This document shows, in pieces, positions 57,305-64,000 of a DNA stretch of 64,000 nt. Under the pieces are notes generated by a model. That model searched no databases and was not told the origin of the DNA. It saw nothing but the letters and a program-made list of their open reading frames with translations. The DNA comes from Burkholderiaceae bacterium (GTDB lineage Bacteria > Pseudomonadota > Gammaproteobacteria > Burkholderiales > Burkholderiaceae_E). The DNA is taken from the NCBI GenBank assembly GCA_024235875.1, contig JACKLP010000002.1, positions 186,001-250,000 on the forward strand, written 5' to 3'. The position numbers and the translations under genes are program-made. Within the stretch, counting starts at the first letter, position 1; each line of letters opens with the position of its first letter.

Positions 57305-58336
57305 TCAGCCGCCCAGGCGATCGAGCAGTTGCGCGGCCGCCGCGTAGGGGTCGGTTTCGCGCGCCAGCAGTGCCGGCAGCATCGGGTCGATCGCGAGCTC
57401 GCTGCCGGTGCGCAGGCGCCGATCCAGCAGCTCGCGCAGTACCTCGCCCACGCGATGACGCAGGCGCGCGCTACCGCGGCGGCGGGCGTCGTCGGGGTGG
57501 GCGGCCCAGTGCGCGAAGCAATGGTCGATGGTCGCGGCCAGCTCGGATACGCCCTGGCCCTGCAGCGCCAGGGTCTTGAGTACCGGTGGCTGCCAGCTAC
57601 GCTCCGGGTGCAGGCGCTGCGCGAGCGAGATCATGTCCTGCAGGTGGCGCACGGTGGCGTCGGCCTGCGGGTGGTCGGCCTTGTTCACCACGAACAGGTC
57701 GCCGATCTCGGTGATGCCGGCCTTCGCTGCCTGCACGTCGTCGCCGCCCATGGGGGTCTGCACCAGCACCACGGCCGAGGCGTGGCGCATGATCTCGGTC
57801 TCGTTCTGGCCCACGCCCACGGTCTCCACCAGCACCACGTCCCAGGGCATCGCCTCCAGCACCACCAGTGCGTCGCCAGCCGCGCGCGCGAGCCCGCCGA
57901 GATGGTCGCGCGAGGCCATGCTGCGGATGAACACGCCGTCATCGCAGGCATGCTCGGCCATGCGCACCCGGTCGCCCAGCACCGCGCCGCCGGTGAACGG
58001 GCTGGACGGGTCCACCGCCAGCACCGCCACCCGCTGGCCCCGGCCGCGCCAGTGCGCCACCAGGCGGCTGATCAGCGTGCTCTTGCCGGCGCCCGGCGGG
58101 CCGGTGACTCCGATCACCTGGGCGCGGCCACCGTGGCGGTAGAGCGCCTGCATGAGCGGCACCAGCGACGCGTCGACGCGCTCGATGCGCGTGATCAGCC
58201 GCGCCGCGCAGCGGATGTCGCCGGATGCGAGTGCGGCGGTGAGTGCGTGGATGTCGTCGGCCGGCACGGATGGGGCGGATCGCACGGGCGGCGCAGACGG
58301 CACGGACGCCTCCGACGGCGCGGACGCCGCGCTCAC
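57305..58336 (-). CDS. meaB: MeaB/ArgK-type G3E GTPase (mutase chaperone)
   Basis: A 343-residue P-loop GTPase with Walker A GPPGAGKST (79-87), the switch ETVGVGQNE and the base-specificity motif NKAD. MeaB proteins load adenosylcobalamin onto acyl-CoA mutases and guard them from inactivation. It starts at GTG in overlap (GTGA) with the B12-binding subunit gene, so it clearly belongs to this mutase. The N-terminal 27 residues are a low-complexity extension. Confidence 0.9.
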   Translation of the reverse strand: MSAASAPSEASVPSAPPVRSAPSVPADDIHALTAALASGDIRCAARLITRIERVDASLVPLMQALYRHGGRAQVIGVTGPPGAGKSTLISRLVAHWRGRGQRVAVLAVDPSSPFTGGAVLGDRVRMAEHACDDGVFIRSMASRDHLGGLARAAGDALVVLEAMPWDVVLVETVGVGQNETEIMRHASAVVLVQTPMGGDDVQAAKAGITEIGDLFVVNKADHPQADATVRHLQDMISLAQRLHPERSWQPPVLKTLALQGQGVSELAATIDHCFAHWAAHPDDARRRGSARLRHRVGEVLRELLDRRLRTGSELAIDPMLPALLARETDPYAAAAQLLDRLGG

Positions 58337-58734
58337 GCGGCGCGCTTGCGCGCCAACGATCGCACCGCGTGCACGATCTGCTCGCTCGATGCGCCCGGCA
58401 GCACCACCGAGGCCACGCCCTTGGCAAGCAGGTCGTCGGCCGTGTGCCTGGGCACGTTGCCGCCGCAGATCACCGGCACGTCGTCCATGCCGCGCGTGCG
58501 CAGCAGTTGCACCAGTTCCTCGATCTGGCTGTAGTTGGCCGCGTGCGAGCTGATGCCGATCGCGTCCACGTCTTCCTGCATCGCCGCGCTCACGATCATC
58601 TCGGGCGTCTGGTTCACGCCCAGGTAGACCACCTCGATGCCGGCGTCGCGCAGGATCATCGAGACGACCTCGCCGCCGGTGGTGTGGCCGTCCAGGCCGA
58701 TCATCGACACGATGACCTTCAGGGGTTCGCTCAT
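58333..58734 (-). CDS. Acyl-CoA mutase small subunit (cobalamin-binding)
   Basis: A 133-residue B12-binding domain with the axial-ligand motif D15-x-H17-x2-G20 (GLDGHTTGG), the Ser region GISSHA (60-64) and the GG loop ICGGNVP. The length is that of the stand-alone small subunits of isobutyryl-CoA, 2-hydroxyisobutyryl-CoA and archaeal methylmalonyl-CoA mutases. The usual DGHDRG is DGHTTG here, as the large subunit is also unusual. It lies 10 bases after the large subunit gene. Confidence 0.9.
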   Translation of the reverse strand: MSEPLKVIVSMIGLDGHTTGGEVVSMILRDAGIEVVYLGVNQTPEMIVSAAMQEDVDAIGISSHAANYSQIEELVQLLRTRGMDDVPVICGGNVPRHTADDLLAKGVASVVLPGASSEQIVHAVRSLARKRAA

Positions 58735-58744
58735 CGTGCGCTCC

Positions 58745-60421
58745 TCAGTGCAGCGGAACCGCGCAGGTGACCATGCCGAACGGGTCGTAGTGCAGCCCGC
58801 GCGCCATCCGGATCACGCCGAACACCTCGCCCGCGGTGGCGTACACCTTCACCGCCTCCACGATCGCCGGCATCAGGTTGAAGCGATCGCCCTTGCCGGC
58901 GTCGGCATGCAGGCGCGAGAGCGCAGCCGAGAGCGCCGCCTGGTCGCGCGTGGGCTTCCAGGCCTCCATGCGCCGCGCGATGCTCTCCGAATCGCCCAGG
59001 TGCACCTCCTTCACCGGCAGCTGGAAGTCTTCTTCCTCGGCCGGCACCTGCAGGTGGTTCACGCCCACCACCAGGCGCTCGCCGCGATCGACGCGCTGGT
59101 ATTTAATCGCGGCCTCCTTCGAGAGCATGGCCTGGATGTAGCCGGCCTTCAGCGCACCCACCATGCCACCGAGCGCATCGATCTCGGCCAGGATCGCGTT
59201 TGCCTTCGCCTCCACGTCGTTGGTGAGCGCCTCCACGTAGTACGAGCCTGCCAGTGGGTCCACCACGTCCGCCGCGCCGGTCTCGTGCGCCACGATGTGC
59301 TGCGTGTTCAGCGACATGCGCGCCGCGAAGGCCGAGGGCTCGGCGTGCGCGTTATCCAGCGTGGCATTGTCGATCGCCGTGCAGCCGCCCACGGCCGCCG
59401 CCAGCGTCTGGATCGCGCAGCGCACGACGTTGTTCAGCGGCTGCTGGTAGGTCATCGTGCGGCCCGAGGTGTGGGTCGCGATCAGCAACTGCATCGACTT
59501 TTCTTTTTTGGCGTGGAACTCGTCGCGCGCCATGCGGGCATACATGCGCCGCAGCGCGCGCATCTTCGCGATCTCGTCGAAGAAGCGCGAACCGATCGAC
59601 AGCAGCTCGTAAGGGATGTTCGCCACGTCGTCGAATTCCAGCCCGCGCTCGCGGATCAGCCGGCCGTAGATCTCCTTGAGCATCGACAGTTCCAGCGCGA
59701 GCGCCTGCGCATTGTTGCCGCCGGACTCCTGGAAGTGCTGGCTGTTCACGTTGCAGCGCATCTTCAGCCCCTCGCGCGCCACGTACTCGAAGCAATCCAG
59801 GCACAGCTTCAGATTGAGGTCGAAGGGCTGCGGATCGGTCTGCCCCAGGTAGTTCTCGAACGGCGACTCGATCACCCCACCGTGCACCTGCCGCGGATCG
59901 ATGCCGCGCTTCTGCGCCAGCGCCACCACATAGGCCAGCCGCAGCGACGACGGCGCGCACGACCCGAGCAGCGTGATCGACTGCCCGGTGAGCTCGATGC
60001 CGTCCATCAGCTCCTCGAACTCCAGCAGCGAGCAGCCCGGCCAGCCCAGCACCCCGGCTTCCTTGCGCCCCATCGGATGATCGGGATCGATGCACGACGA
60101 GAACACCCGATCGCTGATCACGCAGATGCCGCCGCGCTGGCCCATCTCGTGATAGTCCTTGAGCACCTGGTTCGCATCGCTGGAGCTGCCCAGCCCCGCC
60201 GTCATCCGCTGCGTCCACATGCGGCCGCGATAGCCGGCCGCGTGGTAGCCGCGGGTGTAGGGGAACTGGCCGGGGTCGGCCACGTCGCGGGCGTAGTCGG
60301 TGCCGGCCACGTCGGCGGGGCCGTAGGTGGGTTTGAGGAGGGTGCCGTAGTCGGTCTGGGGGGCGAAGCCGTTGCTGCCGGGGGCGCCGGCGGCGGTGCG
60401 GGGGGTGTTGGGTGGCTTCAT
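58745..60421 (-). CDS. Divergent B12-dependent acyl-CoA mutase large subunit
   Basis: A 558-residue protein of the methylmalonyl-CoA mutase large-subunit family without a cobalamin domain, the length of HcmA/IcmA subunits. The C-terminal half is close to the family (VVDPLAGSYYVEALT, LNTQHIVAHETGAADV). The N-terminal half is not: the family T-I-R-Q-Y-A-G becomes TQRMTAG (T74 where MCM has Tyr89), the FDLATHRGYDSDHP region becomes ISDRVFSSCIDPDHP, the position of Arg207 aligns with K205, and the HCQTSG motif is ATHTSG (H317 for Gln330). The general His is kept (NSQHFQESGG, H229). Substrate is therefore probably neither methylmalonyl-CoA nor isobutyryl-CoA. First gene of the operon; ribosome site weak. 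Confidence 0.85.
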   Translation of the reverse strand: MKPPNTPRTAAGAPGSNGFAPQTDYGTLLKPTYGPADVAGTDYARDVADPGQFPYTRGYHAAGYRGRMWTQRMTAGLGSSSDANQVLKDYHEMGQRGGICVISDRVFSSCIDPDHPMGRKEAGVLGWPGCSLLEFEELMDGIELTGQSITLLGSCAPSSLRLAYVVALAQKRGIDPRQVHGGVIESPFENYLGQTDPQPFDLNLKLCLDCFEYVAREGLKMRCNVNSQHFQESGGNNAQALALELSMLKEIYGRLIRERGLEFDDVANIPYELLSIGSRFFDEIAKMRALRRMYARMARDEFHAKKEKSMQLLIATHTSGRTMTYQQPLNNVVRCAIQTLAAAVGGCTAIDNATLDNAHAEPSAFAARMSLNTQHIVAHETGAADVVDPLAGSYYVEALTNDVEAKANAILAEIDALGGMVGALKAGYIQAMLSKEAAIKYQRVDRGERLVVGVNHLQVPAEEEDFQLPVKEVHLGDSESIARRMEAWKPTRDQAALSAALSRLHADAGKGDRFNLMPAIVEAVKVYATAGEVFGVIRMARGLHYDPFGMVTCAVPLH

Positions 60422-60471
60422 GTCCGTGGGGGGTTCCTTCGGGGACGGTGTGCGGTCGCGCGCGCTAATAA

Positions 60472-60493
60472 ATTGACCGGCCAGACGGTTAAT
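60472..60493. promoter_or_regulatory. Candidate TetR operator upstream of mutase operon
   Basis: An imperfect palindrome, ATTGACCG (60472-60479) and CGGTTAAT (60486-60493) around a 6-base centre, with one mismatch per arm. It lies 50 bases upstream of the mutase ATG at 60421. ACCG-n-CGGT cores are typical of TetR-family operators that respond to acyl-CoA. The TetR domain of the ligase fusion is the obvious binder. Confidence 0.5.
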
Positions 60494-60550
60494 AAACAGG
60501 AGTGTAGCGGAAACCGTGTCGGGATGGCTGGGAGTTCGCGCGCGGCGATC

Positions 60551-60588
60551 TTGGTTATTTTGTACAATTCATCTAAAATGAACAAAAT
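60551..60588 (+). promoter_or_regulatory. Promoter and palindrome of toxin-antitoxin operon
   Basis: TTGGTT (60551-60556), a 17-base spacer and TAAAAT (60574-60579) form a good sigma-70 promoter 32 bases before the antitoxin ATG. ATTTTGT (60557-60563) and ACAAAAT (60582-60588) are perfect inverted arms spanning it. This is the typical place for an autoregulatory Phd-type operator. Confidence 0.5.
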
Positions 60589-60610
60589 GCTTACGCCTTA
60601 GAGCCGCCTC

Positions 60611-60862
60611 ATGCGTACCATCACTGCCAGCGAAGCCAAACAGGGCTTTGCGAGTCTGATCGATGCCGCCAGTCGTGAACCGGTGGTCATCCAGCGCCAG
60701 AAGCGCGCTGTCGCCGTCGTCCTGTCGATGGCCGAATACGAGCGCCTGACGCGGCTGAACGTCGCCGAGTTCCAGCGCTTTTGCGACCGCATCGGCAACC
60801 AGGCAGAAGCGGCCGGACTTACCGAAGACAAACTCGCCGAGTTGCTCGCCTCGACCGACTGA
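60611..60862 (+). CDS. Phd/YefM-family antitoxin
   Basis: An 83-residue antitoxin: ITASEAKQGFASLIDAASREPVVIQRQKRAVAVVLSMAEYERL is the Phd/YefM DNA-binding fold, followed by a C-terminal tail (LTEDKLAELLASTD) that would bind the toxin. It is the first gene of a two-gene operon, 3 bases from the PIN toxin gene, and probably represses its own promoter. Confidence 0.85.
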   Translation: MRTITASEAKQGFASLIDAASREPVVIQRQKRAVAVVLSMAEYERLTRLNVAEFQRFCDRIGNQAEAAGLTEDKLAELLASTD

Positions 60863-60865
60863 GGC

Positions 60866-61300
60866 ATGGTGGGTCGTACGTCAGAAACCCGCCTGGTGCT
60901 GGACACCAACACCTTGATCAGTCGCATGCTGGCGCCGCGCGGCATTGTTGCGCGCGCCGTGGACAAGGCGCTCGCGACCGGGGTGCTGCTGGCCTCCGAG
61001 GAGACCTTGACCGAGCTGGCCGATGTCCTCGCCCGCCCCAAGTTCGACCGCTATGTATCGCGCGAAGTCCGGCAACAGTTTCTTGCCTTGCTCAGTGGTG
61101 TCGTTCGAGTGATACCGATTACGCACCGCATCGAAGTCTGCCGCGATCCGAAGGACGACATGATGTTGCATGTCGCCCTGAACGGTGAGGCGCAATGGCT
61201 GATCACCGGCGACCAGGATCTGCTGGCCCCGGCCAGTGGTTTTTGGGCGAGCCACGGGCTGCACATCCTCTCGCCTGCTGACTTCCTCGGGTGGAGCTAG
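60866..61300 (+). CDS. PIN-domain toxin (PilT N-terminus-like ribonuclease)
   Basis: A 144-residue PIN-domain protein. Acidic residues of the active site are in LVLDTNTLIS (Asp near 12), EETLTELADVL, RDPKDDMMLHVAL and ITGDQDLLA, so all four look present. VapC-like PIN toxins cut RNA; this one belongs to the branch that starts with LVLDTN and ends LSPADFL. It is next to its Phd-type antitoxin in the accessory island. Confidence 0.8.
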   Translation: MVGRTSETRLVLDTNTLISRMLAPRGIVARAVDKALATGVLLASEETLTELADVLARPKFDRYVSREVRQQFLALLSGVVRVIPITHRIEVCRDPKDDMMLHVALNGEAQWLITGDQDLLAPASGFWASHGLHILSPADFLGWS

Positions 61301-61912
61301 GTTTTCCGGCGGCGCGAGGGCGGTCACTTTGAACTATATCGATTGCGGCCAGGTGGTGGCCGACCTCGAACCCGGCGAAGTACTGCTGTGTCATCGCGCC
61401 GAACGTTGCGTAAAACTCGGCTTCGCCCGACGCCTTCAGGATCCCCAGCAGACTGGCCTCCGCTAGCGTGAGGCTGGTCGGCAGTGAGTTGTCTTCCCGC
61501 TGGGTTTGTTCAGGGCCAAATGGTTGCTGCCGGCGCTCGGTTTGCGATGTTCGACGTTGCAAGTGGCGTGCGATGGGGTCATGGCTGAGAATAAATGTAG
61601 TTTGATATGTGTATGTTGACAGAAATCGCTCCGAAAGTTCGTCAGCGAAGTAATTCCAGCTGCTTGATTGCCTCCATGCCTTACTTGACTATGAGCGCAT
61701 GTAGGCAAAATATATCGAGATGACTTCCCACGGCCCAGGTCCAGTACGCATGATTTCTCCTGCTATTCGTTCAATACTTCCTAGGTGGGTCCGTTCGAAT
61801 CGCTTCGAGCGTTAAAAAATTTGTAAACACAAAATCCGGAGGCTGTTCTGCTCGGTCGTGAGGGTTTTATGGCTGGTGTCCATGAGACCCAGTGGTTTCG
61901 TAAGCTTCCCCG
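61301..61912. other. Low-GC intergenic region, no recognised gene
   Basis: 612 bases between the toxin gene and the transposase remnant. The part at about 61570-61850 is clearly AT-richer than the rest of the window, with runs such as AATAAATGTAG and GTTAAAAAATTTG. A minus-strand frame (61203-61562) is open but has no family match that I recognise. It looks like foreign or decaying DNA. Confidence 0.5.
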
Positions 61913-62515
61913 TCAAGTGGACAGGCCAGAAATGGAGACCTCCGGTTTAAAGACTCTCGGCATGAACTGCGTCGGCGGCACGTTCCCGAGCGAGTCGTGC
62001 GGCCTCTCGACGACATAGGTTCCGGGCGCGGCGCGGTTTGCCTCGCGCAATTCCAGCGCGCGTTGCCACCGGCGACTGATGGAGCGGCGCGCGGGTGGCG
62101 AGATCTTCGCCTTCGCGCATCGGCGCTGGATCTCAGCGACTAGGTCGACGATCCGTGTGGAAGCGCGGAGTCGAATCCGTGTCGAAATCACCTCCTCGAC
62201 GATACATTCCTGATCAGCACTCAGTCGGCTGAACTCGGTTCGAGGTCGGCGAACAAGGGTCGCTGCCGGCTCCGTGGCGATACCGTTTGCGAGCTGTGTG
62301 CGCCAGCGATAGACGGTCGTCCAGTGGACGCCAAGTTGGTCGGCCAAGACTTGCGCACCTGCGCGCGAGAGCGGCCCTTGCCCTGCACTTCGGAGCAGGT
62401 CAACCCGTCGCGCCAGCTCCGCCCATTGGTCTTGGGGAATCTGCGCGAGTTCGCCCTCGGTGCTGCGGAGCACCTTACCCGACCCGGTTGCTCGCTCCGA
62501 TCTGCTGCGCCGCAT
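61913..62515 (-). pseudogene. Chimeric transposase remnant: Mu/TniA N-terminus joined to IS3 OrfB C-terminus
   Basis: A 200-codon open frame with two origins. Residues 1-170 are the N-terminal DNA-binding part of a Mu/TniA-like transposase (LARRVDLLRSAGQGPLSRAGA, then the helix-turn-helix LADQLGVHWTTVYRWRTQL, then RLSADQECIVEEVISTRIRLR ... EIQRRCAKAKISPPARRSI). Residues 171-200 (61913-62005) read RPHDSLGNVPPTQFMPR, the C-terminus of an IS3-family OrfB. The catalytic DDE core of both is missing. A deletion has joined two elements in frame. Confidence 0.65.
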
Positions 62516-62715
62516 CAGATGGACTCCGCGAGAAACGTGCTAGCAAGCGATTGGCGCCGTTCGTGCTCACTAGCAGAATGTTAGCGCAGCCTGTTGCAAG
62601 CGCGCCATGGTCGACGCAAGCGGTGGAATCTCGAAATGTCCCGTCGAATCAGGAGTTTGCCGACCTTGGCCGCTAGCATCGATAGCCCCGCGGCTAGCAA
62701 ATGCTGAACGCGCCC
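62361..62715 (-). repeat. Transposon-end direct repeat, copy B
   Basis: This matches 53641-54000 in the same orientation. The part outside the transposase start (62516-62715) has the same iterated motif CTAgCA-n-GCGC (62540, 62570, 62694) and the same outer end, TGGGCGCGTTCAGCATTTGC read from 62714 inwards. Copy B has a short extra GCTAGCATCGATAGC near 62672. Confidence 0.65.
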
Positions 62716-62767
62716 ACAGAACCACCTCGCCTAAGCATTCCAGATAGGTCCTGTCAGATTGTCGCGC

Positions 62768-64000
62768 TCACTTCAGTATTTCCAGTGCAGCTGTCGCCAC
62801 GCTGACTCCGCTCACCTCAAAAAACCCTCTCAACGCCGCCCGCCGATCACTCCGCCCAAACCCATCCGTCCCCAACACCACCATCCTCCCCTCCACATAC
62901 GGCGCGATCAACCCCGGATACGCCCTCACATAATCCGTCGCCGCCACGATCGGCGCATCCCCCTTCAGCAGCCTCTCCAGATGACTCACCCGCGCCTCCT
63001 CCCCCGGATGCGCCCGATTCCAACGCTGCGCCTCCCGCGCCTCGCGCTCCAGTTCACTGAAGCTCGTCACGCTGTACACATCACTCGCCACCTTGTGCTC
63101 CTTCGCGAGCATCTCCGCCGCCGCGATCACTTCCCGCAGAATCGCCCCCGACCCCAGCAACCGCACCCGCGCCTTCGCCTTCTTCGGCCTGTAGCTGCTG
63201 TAGTGATACATCCCCCGGATCACGTGCTCCGCAAAGTCCTCCGTCTTCGTCGCACACCCCTGCGGCAGTGACGGCTGCGCGTAGTTCTCGTTGGTCACCG
63301 TCAGGTAGTAGAAGACATCCTGCTCGCGCTCGAGCATCTCGCGCGCGCCGTGATCCATGATCACCGCCAGCTCGGCGGCGAACGCCGGGTCGTAGGCGCG
63401 GCAGTTGGGGATGGTGGCGGCGATCACGTGGCTGGTGCCGTCCTGGTGTTGCAGGCCTTCGCCACTCAGGGTGGTGCGGCCGGCGGTGGCGCCGACGAGG
63501 AAGCCGCGCGCGCGCTGGTCGGCGGCGGCCCAGATCAGGTCGCCGACGCGCTGGAAGCCGAACATCGAGTAGTAGATGTAGAAGGGCAGCATCGGTTCGC
63601 CGTGCACGCTGTAGGCGGTGGCGGCCGCCGTCCAGGACGAGATGGCGCCGGCTTCGGTGATGCCTTCTTCGAGCAGCTGGCCGTTGCGGGTCTCGCGGTA
63701 GTAGAGCATCGACGCCGCGTCTTCGGGCTCGTAGAGCTGGCCCATCGGCGAGTAGATGCCGATCTGGCGAAACAGGTTGGCCATGCCGAAGGTGCGGGCC
63801 TCGTCGGCCACGATCGGCACGATGCGCGGGCCCAGGGTCTTGTCCTTGAGCAGGCCGCCGAGCAGGCGCACCGCGGCCATGGTGGTGGACATCTCCTTGT
63901 CGTCGGCCTCCAGCGCGAACCTGGCGTAGCTCTCGAGCGCGGGCACTGGAATGACGGGCGCATCGGTGCGGCGCAGCGGCAGTGGGCCGCCGAGCGTTTC
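62768..64000 (-). CDS. aceE: Pyruvate dehydrogenase E1 component (homodimeric type), C-terminal part
   Basis: The frame is open to the right edge, so the 5' end is outside the window; about 410 residues (nearly half of the roughly 890) are seen. Sequence such as SPMGQLYEPEDAASMLYYRE, EGITEAGAISSWTAAATAYS, LPFYIYYSMFGFQRVGDLIWAAADQRARGFL, GRTTLSGEGLQHQDG and FFEVSG is that of AceE, which decarboxylates pyruvate with thiamine diphosphate. The gene stops at 62768, 53 bases from the transposon-end repeat. aceF, which usually follows aceE, is absent. Codon use changes in the last 160 codons (see findings). Confidence 0.9.
   Translation of the reverse strand, partial: ETLGGPLPLRRTDAPVIPVPALESYARFALEADDKEMSTTMAAVRLLGGLLKDKTLGPRIVPIVADEARTFGMANLFRQIGIYSPMGQLYEPEDAASMLYYRETRNGQLLEEGITEAGAISSWTAAATAYSVHGEPMLPFYIYYSMFGFQRVGDLIWAAADQRARGFLVGATAGRTTLSGEGLQHQDGTSHVIAATIPNCRAYDPAFAAELAVIMDHGAREMLEREQDVFYYLTVTNENYAQPSLPQGCATKTEDFAEHVIRGMYHYSSYRPKKAKARVRLLGSGAILREVIAAAEMLAKEHKVASDVYSVTSFSELEREAREAQRWNRAHPGEEARVSHLERLLKGDAPIVAATDYVRAYPGLIAPYVEGRMVVLGTDGFGRSDRRAALRGFFEVSGVSVATAALEILK

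Noticed and set aside
60422..60500. Possible cobalamin riboswitch before the mutase operon
   Set aside because: The leader is only about 60-80 bases and shows no B12-box-like sequence, too short for the riboswitch.
61203..61562. A 119-codon minus-strand open frame beyond the PIN toxin gene
   Set aside because: It overlaps the toxin gene end, has no ribosome site and no recognised family.

Overview
This window is GC-rich (roughly two thirds G+C), densely packed chromosomal DNA with many 1-4 base start/stop overlaps. The gene content (homodimeric-type AceE, heterotetrameric sarcosine oxidase, branched-chain and acyl-CoA catabolism genes, tandem NaChBac-type channels, DUF1800/DUF1501 pair) fits a metabolically versatile betaproteobacterium of the order Burkholderiales; the genus cannot be fixed from sequence alone. 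No rRNA, tRNA or CRISPR array was seen.

Layout. 1-5.5 kb: the 3' end of an acyl-CoA carboxylase beta subunit, then small exported proteins, including a tandem pair with a repeated lectin-like motif plus an SH3-like tail, a lipoprotein and an enolase-superfamily enzyme. 5.5-13.6 kb: exported cyanophycinase-like peptidase, YihU-type reductase, acyl-CoA synthetase, hemerythrin, old yellow enzyme, a second enolase-superfamily enzyme, CDP-alcohol phosphatidyltransferase and YchJ-like protein. 13.6-22.5 kb: a giant BTAD/AAA regulator opposite a small gene and a cupin, a membrane diguanylate cyclase, an aspartoacylase-like enzyme and two tandem voltage-gated sodium channels. 22.5-31.5 kb: a GlxA/AraC-type regulator opposite a tightly overlapping operon (amidohydrolase, CobW GTPase, soxBDAG) for N-methyl amine/sarcosine oxidation into the folate pool. 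31.4-38.5 kb: mmsB, a permease, a sulfurtransferase, a LysR regulator opposite a chimeric gene (start of a LivK-type binding protein fused to the end of TcuB), and another acyl-CoA synthetase. 38.6-46.5 kb: a complete Dpp-type peptide importer with two amidohydrolases. 46.5-53.5 kb: SLC13-type transporter, an exported PAAR-like peptide, a zinc alcohol dehydrogenase, DUF1501/DUF1800 and a DUF4160/DUF2442 pair.

53.6-62.7 kb is an accessory island. Two direct, diverged copies of one transposon end (53641-54000 and 62361-62715) bracket an IS5 remnant, a periplasmic cyclophilin, a four-gene adenosylcobalamin acyl-CoA mutase operon and a Phd/PIN toxin-antitoxin pair. The mutase large subunit departs from the methylmalonyl-CoA mutase active-site signature at several positions, and the last gene of the operon joins a TetR regulator in frame to a PaaK-type CoA ligase. 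Together with the B12-binding subunit and a MeaB-type GTPase this looks like a self-contained route that activates an unknown carboxylic acid to its CoA ester and rearranges its carbon skeleton. This is the best candidate for an undescribed system. The island lies directly downstream of aceE, where aceF would normally be expected; aceE runs off the right edge.
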